Part shown: positions 36,694 to 45,054 of the stretch, piece after piece
How the letters are laid out: every line of letters starts with the position of its first letter
Numbering within the stretch: the stretch's first letter is position 1
Assembly (NCBI GenBank): GCA_024707385.1
Contig: JANPZW010000009.1
Location: 186,001 to 250,000 of the forward strand
Reading direction: 5' to 3'
Source of the DNA: Cellvibrionaceae bacterium
Lineage (GTDB): Bacteria > Pseudomonadota > Gammaproteobacteria > Pseudomonadales > Cellvibrionaceae
Length of the DNA: 64,000 nt
Notes under the pieces: model-generated
Told to the model about the DNA's origin: nothing
What the model saw: only the letters and a program-made list of their open reading frames with translations
Databases searched by the model: none
Made by a program: the position numbers and the translations under genes

Positions 36694-38336
36694 TGCGAAT
36701 GACCCTCCGAGTGGCCGTCTTGGGCCTACTTTTGTTGATCTCTCTCTACGCCGGTCAAGCGGCGGCCCACGCCTTCCTGGTCCAAACCACGCCGGAAGAC
36801 AGCACCGAACTGCACGCGCCCCCTACCCAAGCCGTACTGCGTTTCAACGAGGCGGTAACGCCCGCGCGTATTGAGTTACTCAACGAGCAGGACGAGGTTC
36901 TGACTTCCAGCGGCAACTGGACGGTTGAGCATGACACGGTGCGCCTAAGCCTTCCCCAAACGTTGGCTGCCGGCGTGTATCGCGTCGCTTACCGCGTCAC
37001 GTCCGCCGACGGGCATCCCGTGGTCGGGTTTATCCAGTTCGGAATCGGGGTCAAGCCAGGTGAGGAGCCAACGGTAGAAACGTCCGTTGGCGGCATGGAA
37101 TGGATAGCGGTACTTGTACGTGTGATCCACTACTTCGCGGTACTTGCTGGCATGGGCGGGGCACTGTTCTGGGCGTTCGTGCTCTCTGGACATGCAAGGC
37201 ACTCCGTGCAAGCCACCCGCGACAACTTGGTATGGGTGATATTGCTCGCCGCCTGGTCTGGCGTACTGTTGGTCGGGCTCAGCGGCGCAGCGCTCGATGG
37301 CGGTGGCACCGCGGCTTTGCTTAGTGCGCGCGCTTGGTCCATAGGCTCAACCAGTACAACCGCAGCCGCAGCGGTTGTGGTTCTATTGGCCTCGCTGCTT
37401 TCCCTGGCAGGGTTGTGGCAGCGGCGTACCAGCATCGGCATGCTGTTGCTCTCTAGCGGCGCGCTACTGGGGGCGCTCTCGTTCACGGTGACAGGCCACA
37501 TCGGAACGGCACCACCTCGATCGGTCAGTATTCCTCTGGTGTTCCTGCACGGCCTGGCGGCGGCGTTCTGGGTTGGCTCGCTGTGGCCCCTGTCCGTCAT
37601 GCTGCGACACGAGACTGGGCCACAGGCGCTGGAAACTGTCCAGCGATTCTCCCGCATCGCGGTAATTGCAGTCGCGACACTGGTTGCGACTGGAATAGGC
37701 ATGAGCCTCCTGCAGTCAGTTTCCTCTGTCGAGGCGGTAACACAGACAGGCTACGGTGCGATCTGGGGCATCAAAATGTTGTTGGTGTCGTTGTTGATCG
37801 GCATTGCTGTGTGGAACCGCATCGCCGTAACCCCGATGCTTCGCACTGGCGAGCGCGTGGCGAGTTTGAGGCTGCGTCGTAACGTGTTCATTGAGATTGC
37901 ACTGGTAATTGGCGTGCTGACTTTGACCTCGACCTTTGCGCTGGCACCACCACCGCGCACGCTACCGCAGTTCGCGCCAACGATCCCTATTTCCAGCCCC
38001 TCGACAGGCTATTCGACGGTCGTAACCTCGGGCGGCTGGAACGCGCTGATCGACGTAGTGCCGGCGCGCGTGGGCAGCAACCGGATACAGATCCTGCTGA
38101 CGGATGCCGATGGGCATAACCGGACGGCAGGGCTGATCTCCGAATGGGCTCAGGCCTCCAATGCCGACTCCTCAGACCCTATCGTCGTCGTCCATGATCC
38201 GCAGATGACCGGCGACATCATGCTGCCATCTTCAGGACGTTGGCGGGTGCGCTTGCGCTGGGCGGATTCTGATGACCGTGCGCATGTCCTGCGGTTGAGC
38301 GTTCAGATTCCGCCCGATACCACCGGCGCTCTGTGA
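36690..38336 (+). CDS. CopC-CopD fusion, copper resistance/import protein (YcnJ-like)
   Basis: 548 residues. After a signal peptide (VLGLLLLISLYAGQAAAHA) comes a CopC domain starting at His, with PPTQAVLRFNEAV and the Cu(II)-site stretch SADGHPVVG. A CopD membrane domain of about eight helices (residues 155-430) follows, then a periplasmic tail. Known: CopC binds Cu(II) through an N-terminal His, and CopD may carry copper across the inner membrane. In this operon it could take up copper released from methanobactin. It shares ATGA with the mbnM stop. Confidence 0.88.
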   Translation: MMRMTLRVAVLGLLLLISLYAGQAAAHAFLVQTTPEDSTELHAPPTQAVLRFNEAVTPARIELLNEQDEVLTSSGNWTVEHDTVRLSLPQTLAAGVYRVAYRVTSADGHPVVGFIQFGIGVKPGEEPTVETSVGGMEWIAVLVRVIHYFAVLAGMGGALFWAFVLSGHARHSVQATRDNLVWVILLAAWSGVLLVGLSGAALDGGGTAALLSARAWSIGSTSTTAAAAVVVLLASLLSLAGLWQRRTSIGMLLLSSGALLGALSFTVTGHIGTAPPRSVSIPLVFLHGLAAAFWVGSLWPLSVMLRHETGPQALETVQRFSRIAVIAVATLVATGIGMSLLQSVSSVEAVTQTGYGAIWGIKMLLVSLLIGIAVWNRIAVTPMLRTGERVASLRLRRNVFIEIALVIGVLTLTSTFALAPPPRTLPQFAPTIPISSPSTGYSTVVTSGGWNALIDVVPARVGSNRIQILLTDADGHNRTAGLISEWAQASNADSSDPIVVVHDPQMTGDIMLPSSGRWRVRLRWADSDDRAHVLRLSVQIPPDTTGAL

Positions 38337-38397
38337 GCGGCCGGTTAGAGCCTCTTTCAAGTTTTTCAACCACTCGATCCTTAAGGAGTCATCTCTC

Positions 38398-38888
38398 ATG
38401 AAACGACTGATCAAACTGGCAACTGCGATTGCTCTGTGCGCATCGGGGGCGGCATTTGCCCACGGCTACAAGGCTGGCCCGATCGAAATTGATCATCCCT
38501 GGTCAAGAGCGACTGTACCCGCGGTTCCTACCGGGGTGGTGTATTTCGTGCTGCGCAATCCTAGTCAAGATGAAGACCGCCTCGTATCCGTTTCAACACC
38601 GGTAGCCGAGAAAGCTGAGCTTCACACACACATCCGCGACAGCGACGTGATGCGCATGCGTAAAGTTGACTCCATAGAGATCGCACCAGTATCGACGACT
38701 GCATTGGAACCAGGGGGCTCCACGTGATGTTGATTGGATTGAAGCAGCCGTTGGTCAAGGGCAAGGCTTTCCCGCTCACATTGGTTTTCGAGGAAGCGGG
38801 TCCCGTAACCGTTCAAGTCGATGTGCAAGGAACGACAGACAAAGCACCAGCACATACCGGCAGTGGTCAAGACGGACATACCCATTAA
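38398..38888 (+). pseudogene. PCuAC-family periplasmic copper chaperone, frameshifted
   Basis: The N-terminal frame has a signal peptide (LATAIALCASGAAFAHG) and IEIDHPWSRATVPAVPTGVVYF. The second frame continues HVMLIGLKQPLVKGKAFPLTLVFEEAG and a His-rich tail (DGHTH). They join as ALEPGGLHVML, the family's Cu-binding H-x-M motif, if the G5 run at about 38712-38716 is one base short. Aside from this the protein would be a full-length 163 residues, delivering Cu(I) to cytochrome oxidase or copper proteins. AAGGAG precedes the ATG, 62 bp after copCD. Probably a sequencing error rather than a dead gene, because the rest is intact. Confidence 0.87.
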
Positions 38889-39042
38889 TTCGAAGTCTAA
38901 CTGGTAGTTGCCAGGCCGAACATCGTTGTGGGCTACGACCCCGATCGTCTAGAACATTCCCTCAGAAAAGAAGGAGGTCTTAGGTTGGTGGTAGTCGCCT
39001 CTTCCAGTCAGTCGATAGCGGCTACTTCACCAAGCAAGGAAA

Positions 39043-39939
39043 GTGGAAGTGGAATTAAGGCATCTTCGCTATTTTGCCGTCCTGGCAGAGGAACTTCACT
39101 TCACGCACGCCGCTGAGCGCTTGCATATCGAACAACCACCTCTCTCGCGGGCCATCAAGGAGCTTGAGGAAGAGTTGGGCGTCCTGCTTTTCGATCGAAA
39201 CCGCCGAGGAACAGTGCTGACGGCAGCGGGCGCTACGTTCTTGCAGGACGTTCGCAGGCTATTCGCCACCTTGGAGCAGGCACGGGAGAACGCCAAGGCC
39301 GTCGGTTCTGGCTTGCGGGGGAGCCTTCGTATCGCAGTATCCGATGGGGCAATCGATCCGCGGCTATCAGCGGTTCTCGCCCGCTGTCGCGCAGAGGAGC
39401 CCGAGATCGAGGTGCGCCTCTCTGAAGTTCCCCTGGCCGAACAAATTCGCGGCCTCCGTTCTGGTGACTTCACTGCGGGATTTGCACACACGGCCGATGT
39501 TGGAGAAGGCATTGTCGCCGAGCCGATCTGGCGAGACCCGTTGGTGCTCGCAGTGCCAGCGCTGCACGAGTTGCTCGCCCACAAGGAGGTCCCACTTCAT
39601 GAACTAGGGAGCCATCCGATTATCCTGTGTGATCCGCACGTCTGCGAGGGCTATTGCCGTGAACTGGCACGGCTTCTTCGGCCACTGGAGGACGAGCCCA
39701 ATGTTGTTGAGCACGTGTCCTCACTGGACATGATGCTCACTCTTGTCAGCGCAGGCTTCGGCGTAGGTTTCACAACGGAAGCCAGGATCGCCACCTGCCA
39801 ACGGCCGAATGTGGTGATTCGCCCACTGGCGATGGATTCAGCGATGATTACAACCTATCTGCTTCGGCCCGACAGTGACAGTTTGCCGGCTCCGCTGGAG
39901 CGGTTTATCGTTCGACTACGCACTCATTTCGGTGGCTAA
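39043..39939 (+). CDS. LysR-family transcriptional regulator
   Basis: 298 residues, normal family length. An N-terminal winged HTH (VELRHLRYFAVLAEELHFTHAAERLHIEQP) is followed by the periplasmic-binding-like effector domain. The start is GTG 39043 (MEVELRHL) with AAGGAAA just upstream. It lies 154 bp after the PCuAC gene in the same direction. Related regulators sit near the integrase in ICEs of this class, so control of ICE functions is as likely as control of the copper cargo. No binding site could be identified. Confidence 0.9.
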   Translation: MEVELRHLRYFAVLAEELHFTHAAERLHIEQPPLSRAIKELEEELGVLLFDRNRRGTVLTAAGATFLQDVRRLFATLEQARENAKAVGSGLRGSLRIAVSDGAIDPRLSAVLARCRAEEPEIEVRLSEVPLAEQIRGLRSGDFTAGFAHTADVGEGIVAEPIWRDPLVLAVPALHELLAHKEVPLHELGSHPIILCDPHVCEGYCRELARLLRPLEDEPNVVEHVSSLDMMLTLVSAGFGVGFTTEARIATCQRPNVVIRPLAMDSAMITTYLLRPDSDSLPAPLERFIVRLRTHFGG

Positions 39940-39964
39940 CAAAGTTAGCCCACTGATAATCAGC

Positions 39965-40257
39965 TCAAGAATCTGGGCGGTGACCGATACTCCGCTCCGT
40001 TACGATCATTAGTTCAGCGGAACTTATCCTGAGGGCAGCGGCTACTTTCAGTATCAGAGCGAGCGTGGGCATATGCTCTCCACGCTCGATTTTTCCCATG
40101 TGCGAGCGCTCAATGCCGGCCAAAGAGGCAAGCTCTTCTTGAGCGATCCCTTGGTCCATACGAGCGGCACGCACCGCTTGACCGAAAGCCTGTGCCGGCT
40201 CAGTTTCATAGGTGGTTGTGCCAGGGGGCGGCCCCGTTGAACGCTACGCTTCTGCAT
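39965..40257 (-). pseudogene. XRE-family HTH regulator, frameshifted
   Basis: About 97 residues when repaired. The C-terminal frame holds the XRE HTH (GIAQEELASLAGIERSHMGKIERGE). The N-terminal MQKRSVQRGRP is in another frame. They join as RGRPPGTTTYETEPAQAFGQ if the G5 run at 40224-40228 (C on the coding strand) is one base short. It is convergent with the LysR gene (25 bp) and divergent from the HTH-less LysR-like gene. Such XRE proteins are usual near the integrase of these ICEs; a sequencing error is the likely cause of the break. Confidence 0.85.
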
Positions 40258-40363
40258 CACCAGAAGCGTCAAGCAATCAATGAAATTTAACCACGTTAAA
40301 TTTAACTCTTTTGGCTATCATGTTGGCTCGCCTTTTTAACCCGATTGCTTATTGGGGGCTCTT

Positions 40364-41005
40364 ATGCACGACGCCACCAGCCAGTTATCCCACTTCAGGC
40401 TCGCTATAGCGCCTGGCGTACCCTCATCGCATCTATCGGCACTGCTCGCGCTACAACGCGCGGAAGAGCCGGACGTTGCCATCGCGTTTTTTGAAGTCAC
40501 AGTTGACGACCTGCATACGGGACTCTACGAAGGTCGCTACGACGCAGGTCTCTCGCTTCGTGAAGTAAGCGACCCGTCCCTGAAAAGCCAACCTCTGTGG
40601 GCCGAAGACATGGCCGTTGCGACGCCATTGCGCTCCCCCTTGCTCAGCAAGGAGAGGCTCACAATTGATGATCTGCAGTACCGCCCGCTGTTTCGCTGGC
40701 AAGCAGAGATCTGTCCCTTGTTGGATCGGCGGCTGTCTGCCCTTATGCGTGCAGGCGAGCAAAGCGCTCGGCACGTGACGTCTTTCGAGATGATGGCGCT
40801 ATGGGTCGCAGCCGGTTATGGAATCGGGCTATCCGCTCGGTCGCGCATTGAGCATGCTCATGGATGGGGAATCGCCATGTGGCCGATCTGCGACGGCCCT
40901 TACAAGATCGTGACGCACCTGCAGCAGCCTCATGGACAAGTCAACCCTGTTACAGAGCGGTTCGAGCGTAGAGCACTGCAGATTGCCAAGGCTGGCGCAG
41001 CCTGA
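40364..41005 (+). CDS. LysR-type substrate-binding domain protein without HTH
   Basis: 213 residues. It begins directly in the effector-binding domain (FRLAIAPGVPSSHLSALLAL) and runs to its end; the LysR DNA-binding region is missing. ATG 40364 is chosen; a TTG at 40352 is a less likely start. Proteins like this occur beside the XRE gene in the same ICE class, so it is probably a genuine stand-alone sensor that modulates a partner regulator, not a random truncation. It shares a divergent promoter region (40258-40363) with the XRE gene. Confidence 0.8.
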   Translation: MHDATSQLSHFRLAIAPGVPSSHLSALLALQRAEEPDVAIAFFEVTVDDLHTGLYEGRYDAGLSLREVSDPSLKSQPLWAEDMAVATPLRSPLLSKERLTIDDLQYRPLFRWQAEICPLLDRRLSALMRAGEQSARHVTSFEMMALWVAAGYGIGLSARSRIEHAHGWGIAMWPICDGPYKIVTHLQQPHGQVNPVTERFERRALQIAKAGAA

Positions 41006-41012
41006 CCCTAAG

Positions 41013-41048
41013 TCTGGCGACCGGGACAATCCCGTCCCGGTCGCCAGA
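41013..41048. terminator. 15-bp perfect hairpin between converging genes
   Basis: TCTGGCGACCGGGAC pairs fully with GTCCCGGTCGCCAGA around a six-base loop (AATCCC). It lies between the ends of the LysR-like gene and the integrase gene, so it could stop transcription from both sides although it has no T tract. Confidence 0.65.
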
Positions 41049-41063
41049 TCGCACTATCGGCGT

Positions 41064-42998
41064 TCAAGCCTCTTCAAGCACCATAGTGGTATCCACCAGC
41101 CGACGAACGCTCTGCCGCACATGTTCGAGGATGAGCCGTGGCGAGACAGTCTCGGGGGCATCTGTATGCTCCTGACTGCCTGCGATGACCCGGACTACCA
41201 TACCCAAGTTGGCCGGCGTCACCATATCGATGGCCGCGCGATCACCCAGATCCGGGTGCGGCTGGGTCAGCAAGCGGTACAGACTCCACGAATCCGCATG
41301 CGGGCATTGGCTCATGAGCACTTGGGCCAGCTTGTGCTTGAGCGGCACCAGTTGCCAGTCAGGGACCCGCTGCCCCCGATTGCCCAAACTGATGGACAGC
41401 AGCTTACCTGCCTTCAGTTCGCGGTTGATCTGGTCCTTGGACTTCCCAGCTAGCTTGGCGAATAGCGGTACCGGCAGACAGCTCGGCGACTCGTACATGG
41501 CCAGCATTTCCTCGCGCTCGCGCTGGATTGCGGATACTTCCGGTTCCGGCGCCCGCGTGGGCGGCGGAGGCACCTGCGACAGCCGCTGAAACCTAATATC
41601 GGCATCGTTCGGCGTCACGACGATGGGAGCCGCCATTACAGGCGGCACAGAGGCTTCAGGGGACACAGCGGCGGCGGTGGCAGGCTCTTCCTCATCTGCC
41701 ATCGCCGGCACCCCCTCAATACGAATGGTGAGATGAGCGCTGGCCGCTTCCACCTGGCCCTGTTCAAGCAGGTCGAGGCGGTCGGCCCAGTCCTGCATCA
41801 TCCTGCGGCGCGGTTCCACATACTTGGCGTGGTTGTAGGCCGAGCTGACCTTGTTCGGGTCGGAGTGCGAAAGCTGCGCGTCCACCCAAATCTTGGGATA
41901 GCCAATCTCGTTGAGCGCCGTCGAAATCGTGCCGCGGATGCCGTGGCCGGTCAGGCGCCCCTCGTAGCCCATGAGTTGCAAGGCCTTGTTGAGAGTGTTC
42001 TCGCTGATGCGCTTCTTGAGTTCGCTGCGGTGCGACAGCAGGTACTTCTGCGCCGGCCGCATCACACCCAGGAGGTAGCGCACAATCTCGATGGCCTGCA
42101 CGGACAGGGGCACGATGTAGGGCGGCACGTCCTGGGGTCGCTTGCCGACCCTGCGCATTTCTTCCTGGAGTTGCTTGACGACCTGCGGCGGGATGATCCA
42201 CAAGCCGCGGTCGAGGTCGAATTGGTCAGGCTCAGCCAGTCGCAACTCGCCCGTGCGCACCCCTGTCAGGAGCAGCAACCGGATGCCGAGCTGGGTCTGC
42301 CAGCCCCGAGGGTTGTAGCGCCGGAGCTTCTGGAGGAACTCGGGCAGCTCGGGCAGGTGCAGATAAGGATTGTGCGTCACCGGCGGTTTGGGTTCGGCCA
42401 CGACATCCAGATCCGAGGCAGGATTGGTCTCCATGCCCTCGACGATGACCAGCGCGTAGCGGAACAACTGGCCCAGCCAGGTCCGCACCTTCTCCGCGGT
42501 CGTGAAGGCCTTGCGCTTTTCAATCCGTGCCAGAACCCCCAAAAGCTGCGGGCGACGAATGTCGTAGATCGACATTTTCCCGAGGCTGGGCAACACATCC
42601 TTGTTGAAGATGCGCAGGATCTGCGAGAGCGTGCTCTGGCGGCCTTCCTTGAGTTCCTTGCGGCGATGCTCGACCCATGCATCGAACACCGCTTTGAACG
42701 TGTTGTCCGAAGCCAGCTTCACGGCGTGCTGCTTTTGCTTGCGCTCAGTATGGGGATTGATGCCCCTGGCCAGGAGTGCCCTGGCTTCGTCACGCAAGGC
42801 GCGTGCCTCACGCAGACCGATTTCAGGATAGCTGCCCAGAGAGATGCGCTTTTGCTTGCCAAACCAGTAATAGCGCAGATGCCACGACTTGCCGCCGGTA
42901 GGTGCGACCACCAGGCTAAGGCCATCGGCGTCGGGGATGCTGTAGGTTTTTTCAGCGGCCTTGGCTTGCCGCACGGTCAGATCAGAAAGAGTCATCAT
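41064..42998 (-). CDS. int: P4-type tyrosine recombinase, ICE integrase
   Basis: 644 residues. Integrates and excises the ICE at tRNA-Gly. The N-terminal DUF4102 arm-binding domain is clear (LTVRQAKAAEKTYSIPDADGL, WHLRYYWFGKQKRISLGSYP). The catalytic domain has Arg in LLTGVRTGELRL, H-x-x-R in GHGIRGTIS and the Tyr region AYNHAKYVEPRRRMMQ. After about residue 410 comes a further 230 residues with a Pro/Ala-rich linker and a conserved-looking end, as in the large IntB13-type integrases. TAGGAG precedes the tandem ATGs. Its start lies 224 bp from the tRNA end. Confidence 0.95.
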   Translation of the reverse strand: MMTLSDLTVRQAKAAEKTYSIPDADGLSLVVAPTGGKSWHLRYYWFGKQKRISLGSYPEIGLREARALRDEARALLARGINPHTERKQKQHAVKLASDNTFKAVFDAWVEHRRKELKEGRQSTLSQILRIFNKDVLPSLGKMSIYDIRRPQLLGVLARIEKRKAFTTAEKVRTWLGQLFRYALVIVEGMETNPASDLDVVAEPKPPVTHNPYLHLPELPEFLQKLRRYNPRGWQTQLGIRLLLLTGVRTGELRLAEPDQFDLDRGLWIIPPQVVKQLQEEMRRVGKRPQDVPPYIVPLSVQAIEIVRYLLGVMRPAQKYLLSHRSELKKRISENTLNKALQLMGYEGRLTGHGIRGTISTALNEIGYPKIWVDAQLSHSDPNKVSSAYNHAKYVEPRRRMMQDWADRLDLLEQGQVEAASAHLTIRIEGVPAMADEEEPATAAAVSPEASVPPVMAAPIVVTPNDADIRFQRLSQVPPPPTRAPEPEVSAIQREREEMLAMYESPSCLPVPLFAKLAGKSKDQINRELKAGKLLSISLGNRGQRVPDWQLVPLKHKLAQVLMSQCPHADSWSLYRLLTQPHPDLGDRAAIDMVTPANLGMVVRVIAGSQEHTDAPETVSPRLILEHVRQSVRRLVDTTMVLEEA

Positions 42999-43153
42999 CA
43001 GCTCCTAAGTCTTGGACTTAGGCCTAATGCTGCTGGCCATCCCGATCCAACCCCAGCAACAACCCGGAACCGGCACTACCCGCATTCTTTGGCCTCAATT
43101 TTGGCCTTAAAAACGCTGGCTGTAGGTGGATTTCCGTGGCTTTCGCTGGAATG

Positions 43154-43174
43154 AAAAAAGGGGCCGAAGCCCCT
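43154..43174 (-). terminator. Rho-independent terminator at the ICE end
   Basis: On the minus strand AGGGGC, loop TTCG, GCCCCT, then six T. It lies 48 bases past the tRNA-Gly 3' end and stops tRNA read-through toward the integrase. A nearby inverted repeat, TACAGAC/GTCTGTA (43188-43194 and 43205-43211), may be an integrase arm site or part of control. Confidence 0.88.
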
Positions 43175-43221
43175 GTTTTCAACGACTTACAGACGTCAGT
43201 GGAAGTCTGTAGATCATGAAT

Positions 43222-43297
<76 letters not shown>

Positions 43298-43300
43298 AAT

Positions 43301-43376
43301 TGGCGTCCCCAAGGGGATTCGAACCCCTGTTACTGCCGTGAAAGGGCGGTGTCCTAGGCCTCTAGACGATGGGGAC
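43301..43376 (-). tRNA. tRNA-Glu (anticodon TTC)
   Basis: 76 bases including an encoded CCA. GTCCCCA pairs with TGGGGAC in the acceptor stem, the anticodon loop is CTTTCAC and the T-loop is GGTTCGAATCC. First gene of the two-tRNA operon. Confidence 0.97.
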
Positions 43377-43417
43377 TTAATCTTCAACAAACTACGTTGT
43401 CGTCTGAAGTGGGGCGC

Positions 43418-43446
43418 ATTCTATGGGCGACAGTGGGGGCTGTCAA
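43418..43446 (-). promoter_or_regulatory. tRNA operon promoter
   Basis: On the minus strand TTGACA (43441-43446), 17 bases, then TAGAAT (43418-43423), followed by a GC-rich discriminator (GCGCCCC) of the kind seen at stringently controlled stable-RNA promoters. The remaining spacer to 43675 is AT-rich and shows no gene. Confidence 0.88.
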
Positions 43447-43675
43447 CACTTTTATAAAAACTTTTTTATTCATTTCTTTTTCGTCCGAAGAGCCGAATTA
43501 AAAAAAGTCCACATAGCCAGCAATTCGTTTAAAAATCAAACTCATACAACAAAGAGATCAATACTCGGCTTCTTTAAAGCACGCGCCAGGGCAACATGAA
43601 AACGCAACGGCGGTTTGCAAGGCAGACCCCCAGTGTCTAGCCTTTTTTATACAAGGCTCCACACGAAACCCCGAA

Positions 43676-44470
43676 ATGTCCTCCGTTATCATTATTGCCT
43701 CAATAATAGTGCTGCTCGCTGGCTTGGTGTGCTATGCGTTTATCACCCAGACCATTTCGCAGAAGCGGCAACAGAAAGAGCGTCTTTTGATGGCGCTGAA
43801 AAGCCGTGTGCGCAATTTCAAATTTATGCTCAGCGGCTTCCCTCCCGGATTTTTACCCAAGGACCTCACGCTCCTGGTGCAACGCAGCGTGCTGCAGTCA
43901 CTCGAACAGCTATCCAAACTCGAACCCGGCAGCAAGGATCACACTGAAGATATACAAATGATCACGCAGCAGTTGGCGGAGACACAGCGCCACCCCACCC
44001 CCAGCGGCCAACCTGCGGCCCTGGACAATCCGCAGAAAGCCCGGGATATCAGGGCCTGTCTTGAAGAACTCTATAAGTTCATCTTTCATCTCGAAAGCAA
44101 AAAAATGCTTCCGAAGCCGCAGGCGGACATTTATCGCAGCATGATCCGTCAACTGGTTTTGCAATTGACGGTAGATTCCTACACCCTGCAGGGGCGCATA
44201 GCGCGGGACAAAGGTAAGCTGCGCCTGGCCATCCACCATTTTGATCTCGCCCTTAAACTGATGACGAAGGAGCGGAATAACGGACAGTTCGATGGGCGCA
44301 TCATGCAGATTCGCGTATCAATCAAGGACCTCGAGGACCGCCTCCTCAACGAGACAAGCGAAACCGCAGAAACTGCCGAAGATGATGCGGAACCAACACC
44401 CATCAACAGCGAGTGGGACAAATTCGCGCAAGATGACGAAAGCTGGAAGAAAAAGCAGATTTACGATTGA
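43676..44470 (+). CDS. Conserved hypothetical protein with N-terminal membrane anchor
   Basis: 264 residues. One transmembrane helix (about 4-28) followed by a helical cytoplasmic body with coiled-coil character and an acidic tail ([16 protein letters not shown]) ending in WKKKQIYD. I do not recognise a named domain. Similar anchored helical proteins occur beside msrB in gammaproteobacteria. The stop region overlaps the convergent msrB end by ten bases. First chromosomal protein gene outside the ICE. Confidence 0.8.
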   Translation: MSSVIIIASIIVLLAGLVCYAFITQTISQKRQQKERLLMALKSRVRNFKFMLSGFPPGFLPKDLTLLVQRSVLQSLEQLSKLEPGSKDHTEDIQMITQQLAETQRHPTPSGQPAALDNPQKARDIRACLEELYKFIFHLESKKMLPKPQADIYRSMIRQLVLQLTVDSYTLQGRIARDKGKLRLAIHHFDLALKLMTKERNNGQFDGRIMQIRVSIKDLEDRLLNETSETAETAEDDAEPTPINSEWDKFAQDDESWKKKQIYD

Positions 44471-44880
44471 TCCGCGCCCTTGCCATCCCCCACCTCCAAC
44501 TTCAATGAAGCGGAATTGACGCAATAGCGAAGCCCGGTAGGCTCTGGACCGTCGGGAAAAACATGGCCGAGATGTGCTCCGCAGCTCTCACACAGAATTT
44601 CAGTCCGCATCATGCCGTGGCTCACGTCCCGCTCCTCCGCCACCGCGCCGTCCGCGACCGGCTGATAGAAGCTCGGCCAGCCTGAACCGGAGTCGTATTT
44701 GGTCGCAGAGGAAAACAAGGCTTCACCACAACAACGGCACACGTAAATGCCGATTTTTTTGCAGTCCCAATATTCGCCAGTGAAAGGCCTTTCGGTGCCC
44801 TTTCCACGACAAATCCTGAACTCTTCCTGGGTCAACTGCTCGCGCCAACGCTCATCGTTTTTTAAAGTGCTATCTGACAT
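44461..44880 (-). CDS. msrB: Peptide-methionine (R)-S-oxide reductase
   Basis: 139 residues. Reduces methionine-R-sulfoxide in proteins, repairing oxidative damage in the cytoplasm. The structural zinc is held by two CxxC pairs (VCRCCGEA and [10 protein letters not shown]). The catalytic Cys is in [11 protein letters not shown], and the conserved [10 protein letters not shown] is present. Full length for single-domain MsrB. Convergent with the hypothetical gene and divergent from alaA, with a 174-bp spacer on that side. Confidence 0.96.
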   Translation of the reverse strand: MSDSTLKNDERWREQLTQEEFRICRGKGTERPFTGEYWDCKKIGIYVCRCCGEALFSSATKYDSGSGWPSFYQPVADGAVAEERDVSHGMMRTEILCESCGAHLGHVFPDGPEPTGLRYCVNSASLKLEVGDGKGADQS

Positions 44881-45054
44881 AATTGCCCACCTGCTAGTCT
44901 TTATATTGCGCGCCGTCGCTGGACTCCGTCGGAATACATTCTCTTACTGACACCGCACGATCGACTTCACCATTCCTTTGGCATGGACCATCCGGTCGTC
45001 AGACAGTGCCCAGACATCGGCAATTCGGGCGATTTAAAAGGTAACCACAGCACA

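Noticed and set aside
38928..39116. 62-codon plus-strand frame before the LysR gene
   Set aside because: Overlaps the LysR start in another frame and shows no protein signal.
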